The translations under genes and the position numbers were made by a program. From Arachnopeziza araneosa (taxonomy: Eukaryota > Ascomycota > Leotiomycetes > Helotiales > Arachnopezizaceae), in NCBI GenBank assembly GCA_003988855.1, contig QYAI01000022.1, forward strand, positions 248,001 to 312,000: 64,000 nt of DNA, in the 5' to 3' direction. Numbering within the stretch: position 1 is the first letter of the stretch; every line of letters begins with the position of its first letter. A model generated the notes under the pieces. It had not been told where the DNA came from, ran no database searches, and saw only the letters and a list, made by a program, of their open reading frames with translations. Shown in pieces: positions 22,024 through 34,896 of the stretch.

Positions 22024-25000
22024 ATGCCCCCCAAAAAGAAAGCTCCTGCAGGGCCCGTAGAAGCTACGATTTCTACGCCTCAAGTAACTGTAAGTAGACG
22101 TAGGCTTGGTTTTTCCAAAGCTAACCAGCTCTAGAATGAGGAAGCTTCCGCACAAACAGCACCTGGACCAGAGTCATCGAAGCGCAAGCGGACAAAAACG
22201 AAAGCCAAGGTCACAATCAAGGAGGAACCTGATCTGCCAACTGCAGATGATGGATTCTCTGCTCTACTTGAACCTTTTTATGCAGGTAAAAGGTTTGGAT
22301 GATGGACCATCGATCTTGACAGCTGCTAACTGTGGGATTTACAGCTTGACCGACCCGATTGATACTGCGAAGGCATGAAAAATTTTCAGATATACCTCAC
22401 ATCTATCTGACTTGAAGTAGGACAAATGGAATCTGCTACCTGCGTTCCTTAAGGTGAAAGGCTTGGTCAAGCAGCATATTGACTCGTTCAACTTCTTCGT
22501 GGAACATGAAATCAAAGATATTGTTAAGGCCAATAGAACAGTCCGCAGTGATGTTGATAGTCAGTTTAAATTGGAGTATGTTCACTCTTTACTCTGCCAT
22601 TTGGACTCGAGTTGACAAAATATAGGTACTTGGATATTCGTGTTGGATTGCCTGAGCGTATGGAATACGATGACCGACGAGCAGTCAACGAAATCACACC
22701 GAACGAATGTCGCCTTCGAGACATGACTTATGCAGCTCCTATTCGTGTAGACGTTAGATATCTTCGCGGAAAGGAATGGATTATAAGGAAGTCAGTACCG
22801 ATTGGCCGACTTCCAATAATGCTACGAAGCTCGAAATGTCGACTTGCCGGCAAAAATGATCGTGAGATGGCTTTCATGAACGAATGTGCTCTGGATCCAG
22901 GTGGTTATTTTATTGTCAATGGAACAGAAAAGGTCATCCTAGTACAAGAACAACTGAGCAAGAACAGAGTTATTGTTGAGAGTGATGTAAAAAAGGGCAT
23001 AGTATCCGCATCTGTTACTAGGTACTTGTCGGACAAATCCCGGTTAGATACTCATGCTAATTATTCGTAGCTCTACTCATGAACGGAAGTCTAAAAGCTA
23101 TGTCTTGCTCAAGAAAGATCGCATTTACCTTCAGCATAATATTTTACAAGAACCGATTCCCATTGTCATCGCATTAAAAGCATTAGGCATTCAGTCAGAT
23201 CATGAAATGTTACTACTGGTTGCCGGAACGGATAGCACATATCAAGATGAGTTTTCTGTCAATTTTGAGGAGGCTACAAAGACAGGTGTATTCTCGCAGC
23301 ACCAAGCTTTGGAATATATTGGAATGCGTACCAAAATGGGCGTTCGAAACAAAGGGCAAGGCGCTCCACGCCGGAACAATATTGGGGACGCACTAGAAGC
23401 TCTCGCCAATATTATCATCACCCATGTTCCGGTCCATGGTCTAGATTTCCGGCCTAAAGCACTCTACGTATGTTTCATGGTCCGTCGAGTGTTGATGGCT
23501 ATGCAGGATCCCAAACTCGTTGATGATCGAGATTATGTCGGCAATAAACGTCTGGAATTGGCTGGCCAGCTGCTTGCCTTATTATTCGAGGATTTGTTCA
23601 AGAAATTCAACGCAGAATTAAAGATGAACATCGACAAAGTGTTAAAGAAGCCAAACCGCACCATGTTATTCGATGCTTTCAATCATTTGCAGTCCCATGG
23701 CAATACCATTACGCAGGGGATGTCTCGAGCGATATCAACTGGCAATTGGAATGTCAAAAGATTCAAGATGGACAGGGCAGGGGTCACTCATGTTCTTAGT
23801 CGATTGAGTTATATCAGCGCTCTAGGAATGATGACTAGAATTAGTAGTCAGTTTGAAAAAACTCGAAAAGTTTCAGGGCCTCGTGCTCTTCAGCCTTCTC
23901 AATTTGGTATGCTTTGCCCATCAGATACTCCTGAAGGTGAAGCCTGCGGTTTGGTCAAGAACTTAGCACTTATGACACATATCACAACCAATGACGAGGA
24001 AGAACCCGTGAAGAAGCTTGTCTTTGTTCTTGGGGCGGAAGACATTGTCTCGATGAGCGGAAAAGATATCTACGAAAAGGGAGCATATGTCGTCTTTATC
24101 AACGGGACTCCGCTTGCACTGACAAGGCAGCCAAAGTTCTTTCTGAATTCCTTCCGCAAGTTTCGAAGAATGGGACGAGTTTCCGAGTTTGTCAGCATTT
24201 ACATCAATCATCATACCAACGCAGTTCACATTGCAACGGACGAAGGCAGAATTTGTCGGCCGCTGATTGTAGTGGAGAATGAAAAGTCCAAGGTATCACG
24301 AAGACATCTAGAATCTTTACGGAGAGGTGATATGGATTTCGACGACTTTTTATACCAGGGTCTAGTAGAATACGTTGACGTCAACGAAGAAAACGATAGC
24401 AATATTGCGCTCTACGAAAACGAGATAGACGGAACAACGACGCATCTAGAGATCGAACCTTTTACAATCCTCGGAGCAGTGGCAGGCCTTATTCCATATC
24501 CCCATCACAATCAGTCTCCCAGAAATACGTATCAGTGTGCTATGGGTAAGCAAGCGATTGGTGCTATAGCTTACAATCAATTCTCCCGCATTGACACCCT
24601 CCTCTATCTCATGGTTTATCCGCAACAACCAATGGTCAAGACTCGAACCATTGAGTTAATCAAATACGACAAACTTCCTGCCGGTCAAAACGCCACAGTA
24701 GCAGTAATGTCTTACTCCGGCTATGATATTGAAGATGCTCTGGTCCTGAATAAGGCATCCTGCGATCGAGGCTTTGGTCGTTGTCAAGTCTTCCGCAAAC
24801 ACTCCACCCAAATCCGCCACTACCCCAATCGCTCAGAGGACCGACTCGGGGATCCATTGATAGATGAGAAAGACCCCACTAAACATATTGCTAAACACAA
24901 GATCCTCAGCAAGGACGGCTTGGCTGAAGTTGGTGCCAAAGTCGAATCAGGCCAAATTTTTGTGAATAAAGAGACGCCCCTCAATACCACTTCTTCTGGT

Positions 25001-25888
25001 ATTGGATCAGATTACGGGACAAACGAACATAAACCTGCCCCAATAATCTATCGTCAACCAGATTACGCCTACATTGACAAAGTTATGCTTTCGCAAACCG
25101 AAAGCGAAAATATGGTGGTCAAAGTGCAAACTCGACAAACTCGTCGTCCCGAATTAGGAGACAAATTCTCTTCTCGCCATGGACAAAAAGGTGTAGTAGG
25201 CATTATTGTGAATCAAGAAGATATGCCCTTCGCTGACTCAGGTGTCTGTCCTGATATTATTATGAATCCTCATGGTTTTCCCTCTCGTATGACAGTCGGG
25301 AAGATGCTCGAGCTCCTCTCCGGTAAAGCAGGAGTGTTGAATGGGACTCTCGAGTACGGCACAGCATTTGGCGGTAGCAATGTCGATGATATGGGCGCCA
25401 TCCTCATCAAGCATGGCTTCTCATACTCTGGAAAAGATTTCGTAACCTCAGGAATCACAGGCGAATCTCTTCCAGCATACATCTTCTTTGGCCCCATATA
25501 CTATCAAAAACTCAAGCACATGGTCCAAGACAAGATGCATTCCCGCTCTCGGGGTCCCCGTGCCATCCTCACCCGCCAACCCACCGAAGGTCGTTCTCGT
25601 GACGGTGGTCTCCGTCTCGGAGAAATGGAGCGTGATTGTCTCATCGCATATGGTGCAAGTCAATTACTCCTTGAGAGATTGATGATCAGTTCTGATGCCC
25701 ACGATGTCGATATCTGCGAGAATTGTGGGCTGATGGGCTATCAGGGATGGTGCCAGACGTGTAAGAGCTCGAGGGGAGTCACAAGAATGACCATGCCGTA
25801 TGCAGCTAAGTTGTTGGTGCAGGAGTTGCTGAGCATGAATGTTCTGGTGAGACTGAAGCTTGAGGACGAGTTTCCGCATACTAGCTAG
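22024..25888 (+). CDS. RPC2: RNA polymerase III second-largest subunit (RPC2/RET1)
   Basis: Six exons, 22024-22089, 22135-22292, 22345-22372 (28 nt), 22421-22575, 22626-23021 and 23071-25888, give 1206 residues (yeast Rpc2 is 1149). The introns are 45-52 nt; the one at 22373-22420 is GC-AG (donor GCATGA). The N-terminus is a Lys-rich tail. The body carries the beta-subunit landmarks: the LTDPIDTAKDKWNLLPAFLK opening, FMNECALDPGGYFIVNGTEK, GPRALQPSQFGMLCPSDTPE in the fork region, MSYSGYDIEDALVLNK, GDKFSSRHGQKG in the hybrid-binding region, and a C-terminal four-Cys zinc site CENCGLMGYQGWCQTC (about 1150-1165) before MPYAAKLLVQEL. The clamp and zinc sequences favour Pol III over Pol I or II. 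It forms the active-site cleft with RPC1 and transcribes tRNA and 5S genes in the nucleus. Confidence 0.95.
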
Positions 25889-26476
25889 ATGGTCATCAAT
25901 AGGAGGTTCTGGAGAAGGGTTGTTACATTAAACAGAATTGATTGATGATCTTAGGCAAGAGAAGCGAGGCAGAGTGGATCATAACTTGCATAACTTTGGC
26001 GCAAAGATACTTCATGTATCTTATGTACGGTAGAATATAAATACCCTTCCAATTTCTCTTCCTCGGCATAGTCTTTCCCTTCTTATTCATGATAAGCATC
26101 TTTCCGTTCCAACAAAACAACAATCTATAGACTACGGTATCATTATAGCTCAATCCTAAAACAACAACTCCTGTGTCTAAGAATGAGAAGTTTTGGTATG
26201 ATCTTGACGAGTATGCGTAGTTTTCCTGTCGTCAACTTGGTCAATAAAAGTATAAAGTACTGAACCTTATTTGGTTGAGAAATTTGTAACACAGTAAGTC
26301 GCGAGGTGGCAATCAAGAAGAATTACAGATTCAGATGTGATTGGTTAAGAGAGCCTTTATTTGGGAGGCAGAGCTAGTTACTACATACCAAGAACCGCTT
26401 CTGCCACCCTTATTTATCATTTTGGGGTATCATAAAAGAAAGCAATAACGCCATACAAACATGCAATTGCGTCTCG
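25889..26476. other. Convergent 3' UTR region
   Basis: About 590 AT-rich bases between the RPC2 stop and the stop of the DCAF4-like gene on the other strand. It should hold both 3' UTRs and poly(A) sites. No gene or repeat was recognised. Confidence 0.5.
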
Positions 26477-28157
26477 CTACCAGGAGTACCGATGGAAACT
26501 TTCGGACTGTCCCAACCAGATACTCTTATTTCCTCCAGGCCTATCATCCACGAAGCGAAGACATCTAACCTGGGACGATACCGGCTGAGCTGGGAGAGGA
26601 GGGGTCAGACGGGGCGAGTCAAGAGTATGTCCACTATGGAGGTCGAAGAGTCGAACGGCATGCTGATCTATATTTACCACACCAGGGTAATAATTGGTGT
26701 CTTCTTGAGCGGAAGCGATGATTCCAGATTCCACGTCGATATCAAAGCCTAGGTACTGGGTGGCACGATTATGGTATTTAGGATACGTTACGGCCGCGAG
26801 GGTTCTTTTCGCCGTAGAGTTGAAGCGAGTGATATCGATAAATCTTGGATCATGGGCTTTTCGAAAACGGAGGTCGTATTGGCAGAGGTAGGACTGCATG
26901 CCAGCTACGACGATGCGGTGAGAATCGATGGCTTTGATGTGGGTGATCGAGCTGGGGTGGTGGATGACGTCTGCATTGGAGCCAAAGTCTGGGACCCGAA
27001 AGTCGGTAATGTTAAGCAAGCCACGACGACCGCCGGAGAGAAGAACTGATGGATTCTCTGGAAGATATTCAAGCGCAAATATATCCTTGGGAATGAAGCC
27101 TGAAGACGAACTGTCCGGGTCTGGAGTGATGTAATGCGCCTCGTATCTTGTTCTGTCAATGCCGAGAATACCGTGGCTGCTCCCTATAACATATACGTAA
27201 GGCGATGATTCATTTGCCGCGATAGAGGTATAGATATCGACATGTCCGCCTCCTCTTGAGTGACCAGGTCCAAGAGTATACCATGGAGAATCTAATCATT
27301 ATTTAATCTCAGTTCAATCATTATCTCAACCCAGCGCACATATCTTGCCTGGCCAACTTACCATCAATAGCTCCTGAACTTATACTTTCTGGTAGAATTG
27401 AAATGCCAGAGAGCGCATCACCAGACAACCAAGTCGCACAGATCTCTCTAGTGGAACTGTTGTGGCTGAGAGAGGTTGCAATCTCACTTTGCCTTAATGG
27501 AAGCTGTGTTATGGATTCGCCGCCCTCTTGTCCATCTCTCCCCCATGATACTGTGAAAAAGCCATCCTCAGCAGCTGTTCATAATTAGTCGAGTTAGAAA
27601 TTAGAAATGTATGAACAGCCTATTGCCCAATTCCCTAAGTGGAGGAGAGTCTCGCCTTACCTGCATAAGCGTCTGCACAAAAGCTGCCCAAATCAGGTCT
27701 TGGGATGATAAGGAACATAAGAGGTCTTTGAGGAGGAGTGAAATATGGAGCCCGAATCTTCATGAGATCTTGCTTATCAAGTCCTTGGGCAAAGATAGCT
27801 GGGCTATCAATCTTTTCATATCCTCGCGCTCCGCAAGCCCTTAGAAGAAGTCCACCAGCCAGTGGAGTTTTGAAGGTCTTAGATCGTTTCACCTGGCCGA
27901 TTTTTCGTTTTGCGATTGACTCCTCAAACTTCTTTCTCTCCTCACGTGCCTCCAGCATTTTGATGTACCCTGTAGAGTAAGGAATGGATGGGTCGTTGGT
28001 ATTTCGAATTGAAAAATATTTTCTCTTCGCTTTGTCTAGTTGAGTATCAGCACTCGAATTCCAAATTTTCCATAGCCCTCATACCATAGAATAGGCCTGG
28101 GAGATAACCAGGACTGGCACTCTTGTCCACCTGTTTCTTGGGTGGAGTTTTCGGCAT
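26477..28157 (-). CDS. DCAF4/WDR21-like WD40 protein, with an apparent 1-nt frameshift
   Basis: Exons 28157-28085, 28035-27661, 27574-27363 and 27291-26477 read through except that exon 3 changes frame at the GGG run at 27420-27422. One added G there would give 491 residues; without it the frame soon stops. The N-terminus holds SPGYLPGLFYDKAKRKYFSI across intron 1, the motif at the start of DCAF4/WDR21 proteins, followed by a basic helix and a WD40 region ending with HAVRLFDLHSGHT and CLRFVDDRPGGNKSIWLG. DCAF4 proteins are receptors or partners of DDB1-CUL4 ubiquitin ligases. Introns are 49, 86 and 71 nt. It is divergent to the ABM gene. The frameshift is either an assembly error in a homopolymer or a real lesion; otherwise the gene looks intact. 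Confidence 0.75.
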
Positions 28158-28501
28158 TTTCCTTTCTATTCAGTTCTCTAAGAAAAGACCAAACTATTTT
28201 TGAGACGAAGATGGAGTGGTTTTGAGATCGACAAGTTGATCTTTCAAAGAAAGAAATCTAGAAATTTATCACGACTTCGTTTTGTGGCACTGCAAAGGGT
28301 TCCTCTTATTGGTGCGCGAAATCTCCAGGAGGGACGCTAACAGCGCCTATTAGACGCCGGTTACCGCGACCCCTCTCAAAGTATCTTTGATAATAGGGCT
28401 CCTCGGTTACCCAGGGAAAAACATTTTCAATCAAAGCTTCATGCTCATCTGTCTTTCATCTTGATCAACTCAAAAGTGCATCTAGTACTCAAGTCAATCT
28501 G
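28158..28501. other. Divergent promoter region
   Basis: These 344 bases separate the start codons of the DCAF4-like gene and the ABM-domain gene and probably serve both. Nothing else was recognised. Confidence 0.5.
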
Positions 28502-29053
28502 ATGCCTGACACAATGGTTTACACACTGACCGTCCACTTATACGCGAATGACCACCCAGACTCGATCCCCCGCATCAAGGCCAAGCTGATTGAAGCTGCT
28601 CGAGTCTATCGAAAAGATAGGGAGACTGTCGACGTGAGGATCCCCGAGCACAACTGCTTCCTTGCTGTATCCGCTCCTGGCACAGAGTATCTCAAGTGAT
28701 GCAGTCTCGACACCAACCGCATTAAGTGGTATCCATCCTCTTCCCCATTAAGCGTACCACAAAGGAATAAGCTAACTCCACGAATTTCAGTGGTTTGTCA
28801 TGCAGGATGTATATGACCCGAGGGCTTTCACTATAGTCGAGCGCTTCGCTGAAGAGAGTGTATGTTTTATTTCTCTAGCTTTTGGATACACAGTAGGCTG
28901 ATAAAGCTTGTTTGACAGAGCCAGAAGTACCATCTGGAAAATCCGTACTGGAAAACCTTTGATCCGTACGTGATTCCTCTGCTTGATGGGCCAATGGATC
29001 TTCGGAGACATGAGGAATTGGATACAAGCAAAGAGGTCGAAGTCCCTGTCTGA
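28502..29053 (+). CDS. Small ABM-domain (antibiotic biosynthesis monooxygenase-like) protein
   Basis: Exons 28502-28633, 28791-28859 and 28919-29053 give 111 residues; introns are 157 nt (donor GTGAGG, GCTAAC branch) and 59 nt (donor GTATGT). The start may be ATG 28502 or the in-frame ATG 28514, which is the more usual beginning (MVYTLTVHLYA). The sequence is one ABM ferredoxin-like fold: a first strand TLTVHLYA, a helix IPRIKAKLIEAARVYRKDRE, then WFVMQDVYDPRAFTIVERF and HLENPYWKTFDPYVIPLL. ABM proteins include quinol monooxygenases and many small cytosolic proteins without a known substrate. No cofactor site is evident. Intron 1 is essential: reading through it replaces the second half of the fold with unrelated sequence. 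Confidence 0.85.
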
Positions 29054-29736
29054 AAAGACATTTCTCTCCCACTATATATGCTTAAGAAAGTTTAACCTGC
29101 CCATATTGCTGCACCAACAACAATAGTTGTTGTATAGTTTAGGTAAGAAAAAGTGAAAAGGCATACTTTTGGTGGAAAGCAATCTTGAAATGTTTTAAGT
29201 ATACTACAGCTGCTCTACTGTTTAAAGAAGCAAATGGTACAAATATATATTTCATTTTCATGCTTCCTCATGTTGCTGGCTTCTTCGGTTCTTGAAGTTG
29301 AGTTGCTCAAGGATGTCCTTGCACATTGAGTGGAGAGAGCTTGAGGTCTGTCAGCCTCACCTCAATCTAAAAACCGTGAGGAATCAAGGAAGTCTGTTTC
29401 CGAACTCATGGAGACTTCTTTTAACATCAAAAAGCATCCCAATCCTGTAGTGAAACCTTAAAACGCTCTATATAATTTTTCTTGAGAAGGTCGAAACCCA
29501 ACAACAATAAATTGTTCGGTAACCAACTTCAGCCCGCCTAACTTATGACTCGCTCTGATTGGTCAGCCAGCTTTATTTAACCTCAGCCTCGCCTTCCGTT
29601 TTCGCTTCGTCGCGCTTTTGGGAAACGCATCTTGTCAAGTCGACCACGCGTTGGTCTCATCGTTCAGCTTCGCTTTCTCCCCGAATAACCATGCGATCGG
29701 ATTGGTTGGATTGTTGGTTACGGAGACTTGCTCAAG
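29054..29736. other. Intergenic region upstream of the large WD40 gene
   Basis: About 680 bases between two plus-strand genes, holding the ABM gene 3' UTR and the WD40 gene promoter. A 76-codon frame at 29559-29789 overlaps the WD40 start and looks spurious. Confidence 0.45.
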
Positions 29737-32700
29737 ATGCCTGCGCTCACTCAAAACGCGCCGTACGTCTTCCTAACATGCCTCCTTGACGTGAGAGCAA
29801 CCTGTCTAACCAGCTGTATAGCCAACGTCTGATTATTGACCTCACCGAAAGCGATGACGAAGATGCGCCAGCAGCATCACTTCCGTTCTCGAGCAATGGC
29901 TTACCGGCTCCTGACCTCGCAGCTAGGCAAAGACTTGAAAGGAGAGAGGGTGCTTTAGGTCATAATTATTCAGACAGAATCATTCCCTCTATGCACTCCG
30001 GTGCTATTCGCAGCACTTCGTCATTAGCGGTTCATCGCGCATCAGGAGCGCCGCCATACAACAATACGCGGAGAGCGCTGGACAGCACTGAGCACAATGT
30101 TGGACATATTGCTAAGAAACGTAAGATATCAGAAGGACATAAAGCTTCCATAGCAAGTGAAGATGGCAACTTTCAGCCTCCTCGAAATACCGACAGCCCA
30201 TTTAAAACAGCAAGATTAGAATCCTCATCGTCAAGATCTACACCTAAGCCCTCGGAGGTTATCCATGGTGAAATGAGAGCGGGTAGTAGCATTCGAGCAA
30301 CGGCAGATCGAAGCAGTCGCCAAAGTTTGAAAACCTCCCAAGAAGGCCACAGGCCGAGCCTTTCGATTCGCACTCCTTCTGGAAGCATCGAATTAATGCT
30401 CAACAATCAAGTGCTCCCATACATCAAAACGGCTCTTGGACGGTTTAGCAATGATATATCTACAAAGGACCGCGAGGAAATTGGAAACAAAGTAAGCGAG
30501 GAACAAAACTATGTGACTTAAATTTGCAACTAATATCACCTATCTAGGTTGGGAAGATCTTGGTTGATGACCCACTATTTGAAAGAGAGCTTGACAAGAA
30601 CAGCTATGTTCTCTCATCTAACTACGAGATCCAACTTTCTCTCAAAGCTGAAACACTTGTGAATCAACATGCGCGTGCTTTTTTAAATGGCAAGCCTACA
30701 AGTACAACGCAAAACAAATCATCTCGCAAAGTCAGATCACCTCCAATACCTTTACTAGACACAAGTGACAGAGCATCTACGGGGACCGATTTATCATCTG
30801 ATCCAGATGAGATGTTTGAGCTGCGACCTGAAGTTCCTGTCCAGGTCCGTTCTTCGTTCTCACCCAGCACGCCACTCAGTAATGACCTGGCTGTGCGTGA
30901 ATCGAGATCTGAGACCCCGATGAAGTCAATAGAACGACCATTGGAGAAAGAAAATCATACTGATCGACAGCGTCCAGAGCGATCTACTCGTGCCGTAAAA
31001 CCAACATATATTGCCAAAAAGAGGTCAAGAAGATGGCAGAAACGGCCTCTTGACGACCGGGATTCAAGTTCGACAATGACCCCGGTGGCTGACCAGATTC
31101 ACACTCATGCCAAGACCCCAGCGATTTCAAGCGATCAGAACCAAACCTCACTAGCAAATGGAGCCGATCGCAAAGAGGTTCGCAATATTATAATGAGGCC
31201 TTACATAGCCTGCTCTGAGCGGCAAACATTGATTTCAAACTTGGAAAGAAGATGCGTCTCTAGAATAACCGCGAAGAGTGTTGATGACTTTGCTGCTAGT
31301 CATATACCATTCTCCGAAAACGAGGCAGATATGCTTGTTGCCTTCCTATTGAAAAGAATTCTTAAAGTTTCGGTTTTGAAGCGCATTCATAGCAATCCTT
31401 TCCTCGAAATCGCGCACCTCATGTCAAATCGAAAAGCAGAAGCTGATCAGCTTGCTAACAGGATTGCTTATGATGACCATGGTCTGGCGACTGCACAAAC
31501 ATTGAGAGGTCGAAATCGTATCTCTATTGCCGCGTTCCTCAAAGATGCCGCCGATGATGAGATACAGGAGTACACAACCTTCTCTCTACCGCCGGTCCTT
31601 CAAACTCGGAATCGTAACCACGAACTGAGCAATTTACTTCGCCAGCGCGAAGTTTATGGCCTTGAACCACTTCGAGTTCGAAAGGGTGGAACATCATATC
31701 GAGAAGAGGTCTGCAGTTTCATGGAGGACCTCATAACTCCAATGAGCGAGTGGACCGATTGCTCTGGGGATATATCCGCGCTTACTTGGACGAGCGATGA
31801 GTCATTTATTGTTGGAGCTGTCACACATTTTGATCCGCATAACATGCAGTATAACAAACCTGGTAACCTGCTTGTTGGATCTCTAGCAAAAGATACCCTG
31901 AGAGCCTATCCAGATCACAGGATAGTTCGTCCTTTAATCTCAGAATCACAGAACCAGGAGAATGCACTGGAGTCAATGAGGCGGACCCAAGACCTGTGGA
32001 TGTATGCTTCAGTCGTGTGCACAGCTCATAGCTCAGCGAGCGGCTTCTCTTTTACGTCAAGTTATGATCGTACTGTGAAAATATGGAAGGTGTCAGAAGA
32101 TGGATCTTCGATGGACTTATGCGGAACGTGGGAACATGAAGCAAGAGTAAATTTTGTAGCGAGTTCAGAACACCATGATCGAGTTGCGACGGCTTCAGAG
32201 ACATATAAGGATGCTGTTAGAATCTACAATTTCGATAAAGAGGCAATATCGGCATCTGCCTATGACGAGTACGGCGGGAACAAATTCCAGGAACAGTCAG
32301 ATGTCAGATCAAGGCAGCGTTGGGCATATAAACCAGCAACAATGAAGTGGGCAAGAGCACCCAAGGTAGCCCACTTGCTTCTCGTAGGATATTCTCCAAG
32401 GTCGGAGTCTGGGGATGACTCAGACATACCGGATGACAAAAAGAATACAGGGGAACTGTGTGTCTGGGACTTCATGGATGGATCACGTTATAACATTTCT
32501 TCATCTAGAACTTCAAACATCTTCGAGGCAGTCTGGCATCCCACACAGCAAATATTTGCTGCCGCAACATCCCCCTCTGGCAATTTTGATTCTGATAGAA
32601 CAAAGACTCAAGTGCGAATATTTGCACTCAACGACCGAATTTTCACTATGATCATGGCCTTGGATTGCCCGGCGCTCGATATCAATGAGTTAACGATCAT

Positions 32701-33870
32701 GTAAGATTATCCATGTTCATATACTTCCCAACTAACACAATAAAGGCCGAATAGTACCTTAAAGTGCTATGTAACTGCCAGTTGTACGGATGGTAATACT
32801 TATGTATGGGATACCGCACAAGGAGAAGATCCAATACATGTTCTCGGACACGGAGGTAGTTTAAGCCTTTGATCATTCACCTTGATAATTCTAATCACTT
32901 TATAGATTCTCTTGACAACCCGGATCCAGATATCCCTCTGGAACTCGCCGATGGTGGTGTGACCTTCGCTTCATGGGGTGCTACAGTTGATCGTTTTTAC
33001 ACTGGAGCAACAGACGGAAAATTAAAGGCCTGGGATGTTAGAAGACCTCCAGGATTTGCATTGGTTCGAAATGTCCTCGACCTGTCAGGTGGCATCTCAA
33101 GCGGGGCATTCTCCAAAGATTTCCGGAAGTTGCTTATAGGAGATGGGACTGGGAAAGTCCATTTTCTCGGCATCGAAGATGATCTAAGTGATGAGGATGA
33201 TGAACAGCCAACGGACAAGAACATGTTCCAACCTCAGGACGTACTAGGTACCTCCGGCATATTGCCTATCAATATCAAACGCCCAAAAGTCATTATCCCT
33301 CATCCCGAGCCTGCACCTCCGGAAGGCTCCCATGAAATCATGAGTGATGAAGAGGCTGAACAGAGCATCCAGGAAACTTGTCTCAATTATATTGAAGAAG
33401 GTTTTCTTGAAGTTCATCATCCTAAAGGCGTGTTCCAAGGTCCGAATTATCCCGAGTTAGGTTTCTATCGTTTGGAAGCACATGAGGAGATGGATGGCAC
33501 TAAACCCCTCTTGCCTGATATACTCACACTGCAGCAGTATTCTAAGAATCAGGAAAATGATGTGGAAATGTGGAATATGCCTATTTTACCGAAAGCAAAG
33601 CTTGCAAATGCCAAAGAACATAGTATGAACAAAGACCTGGATTTTGCTTTTGATAAACTCTCACTTGAGACACAAACGGCGCTAGAAGGAGATGGAGTGG
33701 AGCTTAATTGGGATATGGCTGGGACCTTTATTTACGACGTCACGCCAAGCAAACGGATATTTCGGCTTCGAAAAAAGAAGCGTTCAAGACGGCAGGTCTT
33801 GGAATCCAGATTCATGGATGTAGTTGCCTCCGAGGGCACTACGGATGGACTTGGAATTCTAGAAGAATAA
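29737..33870 (+). CDS. Large WD40-repeat protein, candidate RAF1/DIM-9-like factor
   Basis: Five exons, 29737-29762, 29822-30491, 30548-32700, 32746-32855 and 32906-33870, give 1307 residues; introns are 45-59 nt GT-AG. The short first exon joins in phase to QRLIIDLTESDDEDAP, a SUMO-interaction-like hydrophobic/acidic motif. Residues 30-560 are mostly disordered and basic (KKRKIS). The WD40 part begins near GDISALTWTSDESFIVGAVT and includes HNMQYNKPGNLLVGS, FTSSYDRTVKIWKVSEDGSS, ATASETYKDAVRIY and GATDGKLKAWDVRRPPGF. A charged C-terminus ends in KKKRSRRQ. The architecture fits the fungal RAF1/DIM-9 proteins, which link DDB1-CUL4 to H3K9 methylation, but I cannot confirm orthology from sequence alone; it could be another nuclear DCAF. 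Confidence 0.8.
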
Positions 33871-34896
33871 TTAAAATCGTTTACTATCAGGGAGGCTTTG
33901 GATATAGCATGGTCAGGAGTCATTTGGGAGGATAGATTTGGGCATTGTTAGGCGTCGCATACCCGGTCGGAGATGTCTACCTACCATTTTGTATGAGCAA
34001 TGCGAGCAAGAAGGAGATAATTCTCGCATGTATTATAAGCTTGTAACTAGTAGATCTTATCTTTGGGCTACAGGACTCAGTTAATTACTACTGAGTATAA
34101 TTAAATGGTTTTTGATTATGCAAACTTCGAATTAGTTACAACACTCGTAGTCACTTGGTGCATTTGACCGTGGATTTATGTTAGCATAAGCAGGGGTAAG
34201 ACGAAAAAATCATGACATAAACCCTCTCTCAATTACCAGCAACGCTTGCTCAACCTAGCATGATTTGTTGATGAGACATACACTTCATTTCAGACTATTT
34301 CTTTCCTGATATTCCTGTTCTTGGTGTCATGTTCTAGAGTAGTGAAAGGTGCCGAAGTGGATTAATGATACATAGCTTCAATCCCCCGAGCCCCCTATCG
34401 TTTGAAGTTCACAAGCTGCTAAGTATATCTCTCTAGTTCAACACTAATCACTTCAATCAACAATTCGTCTTGAACTTCCATTTCAAAACTCTGTCCTCGA
34501 TCGATGCGAGATTTACAACTATAGATCCTAAGCTGTAGCATGCTTCTCCTACGACAGTAGAGATGTAGGACGAGCTAGATGAGAAAAAGATTCAGTAGCA
34601 TATGCGCAAATGAGCCTAGTGGTAGAAGAGGAATGGCAAATGGTGAGGATACACCTCCAAAAGGCGAAAGAAGTTGGGATTCTACTACATCCAGTAGTTA
34701 AGGTTGTGTCGGGTTGCCATGGCAGCATTCCTAATGTCAAGCGTTGTAGCTGCCCTCCAATACGCCACATTTTTTAGCGTGCGATTTCACAGCCCTCTTC
34801 CCATGTCAACGAATTCATTATGGGGCCTTTCTTCTGCTCTCCAAATCTCCAGCACATCAAGTTTCAAACTTCGGAAACATCGATTCTTTATTCGTC
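33871..34896. other. Intergenic region
   Basis: About 1 kb between two plus-strand genes. The first part is AT-rich and likely 3' UTR; the last few hundred bases should be the promoter and leader of the U-box-like gene. Small frames are present but none is convincing. Confidence 0.45.

Noticed and set aside
27292..27660. Alternative introns to repair the DCAF4-like frame
   Set aside because: Donors at about 27380 and within 27430-27470 either miss the phase of exon 4 or delete sequence that reads well, so a one-base change is simpler.
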